From G942493275 sp942493275 (GTDB lineage: Bacteria > Actinomycetota > Coriobacteriia > Anaerosomatales > PHET01), in NCBI GenBank assembly GCA_942493275.1, contig OW818687.1:310001-374000 (forward strand): DNA of 64,000 nucleotides, written 5' to 3'. The notes under the pieces are model-generated. The model saw nothing but the letters and a program-made list of their open reading frames with translations. It did no database searches and was not told the DNA's origin. Position 1 is the stretch's first letter. Each line of letters begins with the position of its first letter. Position numbers and translations under genes: made by a program. Positions 61,261-64,000 of the stretch are shown here, one piece after another.

Positions 61261-61290
61261 GGGGCGGCCCGCCGTGTGGCGAACCGCCCC
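61261..61290 (-). terminator. Hairpin between acpS and nnr
   Basis: GGGGCGG (61261-61267) with CCGCCCC (61284-61290), inner GCC/GGC pairing and, on the minus strand, TTTACA after it. It begins six bases after the acpS stop, so it is a plausible terminator. Confidence 0.55.
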
Positions 61291-61295
61291 GCATG

Positions 61296-61823
61296 TCACT
61301 CCTGCACGTCCTCGGCTCCGTCGGACTCGTCCGGCTCGTCAGCATCCGGCTCTACCACGATGTCGTCGAGCATCGCCTTCGCCTCCCGAAACGACGCCGC
61401 CAGCTCCGCTTTGGGATCCGGTTTGTCGTCCTTCTTCGGGCGCGCTTCCTCAGTCACGGCGACCGCCGAGGCGACCGCGGTCGAATGCGTGAACGACAGC
61501 GACAAGTGCATCTCCACCACGCCGAGTTCGGCCGCACGCTCGGCGGCCTTGCCCGAAAGCCTCGGCACCGGTCGCCCACTTGCCTCGCGGACGACCTCCA
61601 CGTCACAGAAGCGCATCCCCCTGAAGCCGGTGCCCAGGGCCTTCAGCACCGCCTCCTTGGCGGCGAACCTCAGCGCGTAGTGGATCTCCGGCTTGCTGCG
61701 CTTCTCGCAATACGCGCGTTCCTCGGCCGAGAAGATGCGCTCCTTGAGCTTGGGGCGACGCTGGAGAGCCGCGGCCATGCGGTCGATCTCGACGATGTCG
61801 ACTCCGAGTCCGAGTACACCCAT
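61296..61823 (-). CDS. acpS: Holo-[acyl-carrier-protein] synthase with acidic tail
   Basis: A 175-residue 4'-phosphopantetheinyl transferase for ACP. The N-terminal 125 residues are complete (GLGVDIVEIDRM; FAAKEAVLKALGTG; EMHLSLSFTHSTAVASAVAV), about the usual length. A 45-residue extension then follows, Lys-rich at first (EEARPKKDDKPDPK) and acidic at the end (VVEPDADEPDESDGAEDVQE), which the family does not normally have. Three bases separate it from glmS. Confidence 0.92.
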   Translation of the reverse strand: MGVLGLGVDIVEIDRMAAALQRRPKLKERIFSAEERAYCEKRSKPEIHYALRFAAKEAVLKALGTGFRGMRFCDVEVVREASGRPVPRLSGKAAERAAELGVVEMHLSLSFTHSTAVASAVAVTEEARPKKDDKPDPKAELAASFREAKAMLDDIVVEPDADEPDESDGAEDVQE

Positions 61824-61826
61824 GCG

Positions 61827-63650
<1,824 letters not shown>

Positions 63651-63754
63651 AGGTGTCTTCAGCCCTTCGTTAGGGTTCAGGATTCGAGATTGAGACGCGC
63701 CCGCTGCGCGTGATCAGGCGCTCGATCGCGCCCATGAAAGCGGGATACCCGAAT

Positions 63755-63931
63755 CGCTGCCGCTTTGTTCCCCCGGTCACCCGTGGGTTTTGTCGGCAAC
63801 GTCACGACCTCGGAAAAGGCCGGGGAGCCATCCGCCGAATGTTCGATCGGCCCCCACCTCGTCGACTGGGTCCACGGAAGTCACTTCCGAACGGTGACGT
63901 CTCGGCGTCACCTCACCAGTCCTGGCGCTTT
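63755..63931 (-). ncRNA. glmS: glmS ribozyme/riboswitch
   Basis: In minus-strand RNA the self-cleavage site is A63929|G63928 before GCGCC. P1: GACUGG (63921-63916) with CCAGUC (63869-63864). The next core matches the known ribozyme: GACGAGG, GGGGGCCGAUCGAACAUUCG, GCGGAUGGCUCCCC. Then P3: GUUGCCG (63800-63794) with CGGCAGC (63762-63756), and P4: CCCaCGG-GUGA-CCGgGGG with a GNRA tetraloop. GlcN6P binding should trigger cleavage and lower glmS mRNA. The P1 loop carries two added hairpins. Close similarity to the Thermoanaerobacter core was seen by eye only. Confidence 0.88.
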
Positions 63932-63986
63932 GCGTGCGAGTCAGGTGCGCTTCACACCCCTCCCCTCAGGCTACGTTCCTCCCGCG

Positions 63987-63995
63987 ATTGTACCA
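63987..63995 (-). promoter_or_regulatory. glmS: Extended -10 of the glmS promoter
   Basis: Minus-strand TGGTACAAT (63995-63987), a TGn-TACAAT extended -10. The -35 lies beyond the window. Transcription would begin near 63980, about 50 bases ahead of the cleavage site. Confidence 0.6.
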
Positions 63996-64000
63996 GCACG

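Overview
The window is ordinary high-GC bacterial chromosome, almost wholly coding, with no mobile element, CRISPR array, tRNA or rRNA that I could find. The gene set fits a deep-branching, probably anaerobic, actinobacterium, most likely Coriobacteriia of the Anaerosomatales/OPB41 type. Evidence: cell-wall-binding-repeat-2 surface proteins, a full V/A-type ATPase operon, a QEGLA-motif (DUF1704) gene beside an N-formylglutamate amidohydrolase-like gene, a GuaB3-type IMP dehydrogenase relative, a cofactor-independent phosphoglycerate mutase, and a CIRCE-controlled groESL operon. This placement is inference from gene content, not a phylogeny.

Layout. 1-1.8 kb: truncated surface protein, NUDIX hydrolase, SHOCT peptide. 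1.9-8 kb: heterodimeric ABC exporter, PadR repressor with a palindromic operator, iron-sulfur flavoprotein, alpha/beta hydrolase. 8-11.8 kb: apgM and divergent thrC, then two small unknown genes. 11.8-17.4 kb: a tightly overlapping five-gene operon (GNAT, NhaA, N-formylglutamate amidohydrolase, QEGLA metallopeptidase-like protein, GshB-like ATP-grasp ligase). 17.7-23.8 kb: pstSCAB and a divergent PhoP/PhoR-type two-component system. 24-33 kb: PAP2 phosphatase and CBS-DHH pyrophosphatase, PcrA helicase, HAD plus GH1 glucosidase, DAHP synthase plus chorismate mutase, VanZ. 33-39 kb: guaA-guaB3, phosphoesterase, small membrane proteins, ychF. 39-43 kb: glycosyltransferase, LysE exporter, groEL-groES. 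43-49 kb: second surface protein, the RimI-TsaD fusion, tsaB, tsaE, uracil-DNA glycosylase, nitroreductase. 49-58 kb: nine-gene V/A-ATPase operon. 58-64 kb: alr, CBS protein, nnr, acpS, glmS.

The most striking items are (i) a glmS ribozyme in the glmS leader, with recognisable catalytic core, P1, P3 and P4 and an enlarged P1 region, in what looks like an actinobacterium; (ii) the five-gene operon, which looks like an uncharacterised ligase/peptidase pathway with an HEXXXH metalloprotease motif shared with the eukaryotic MATCAP family; (iii) a one-frame RimI-TsaD fusion; and (iv) a heterodimeric ABC exporter whose sequence predicts one consensus and one degenerate ATP site. Several promoters share the -10 hexamer TAGAAT.
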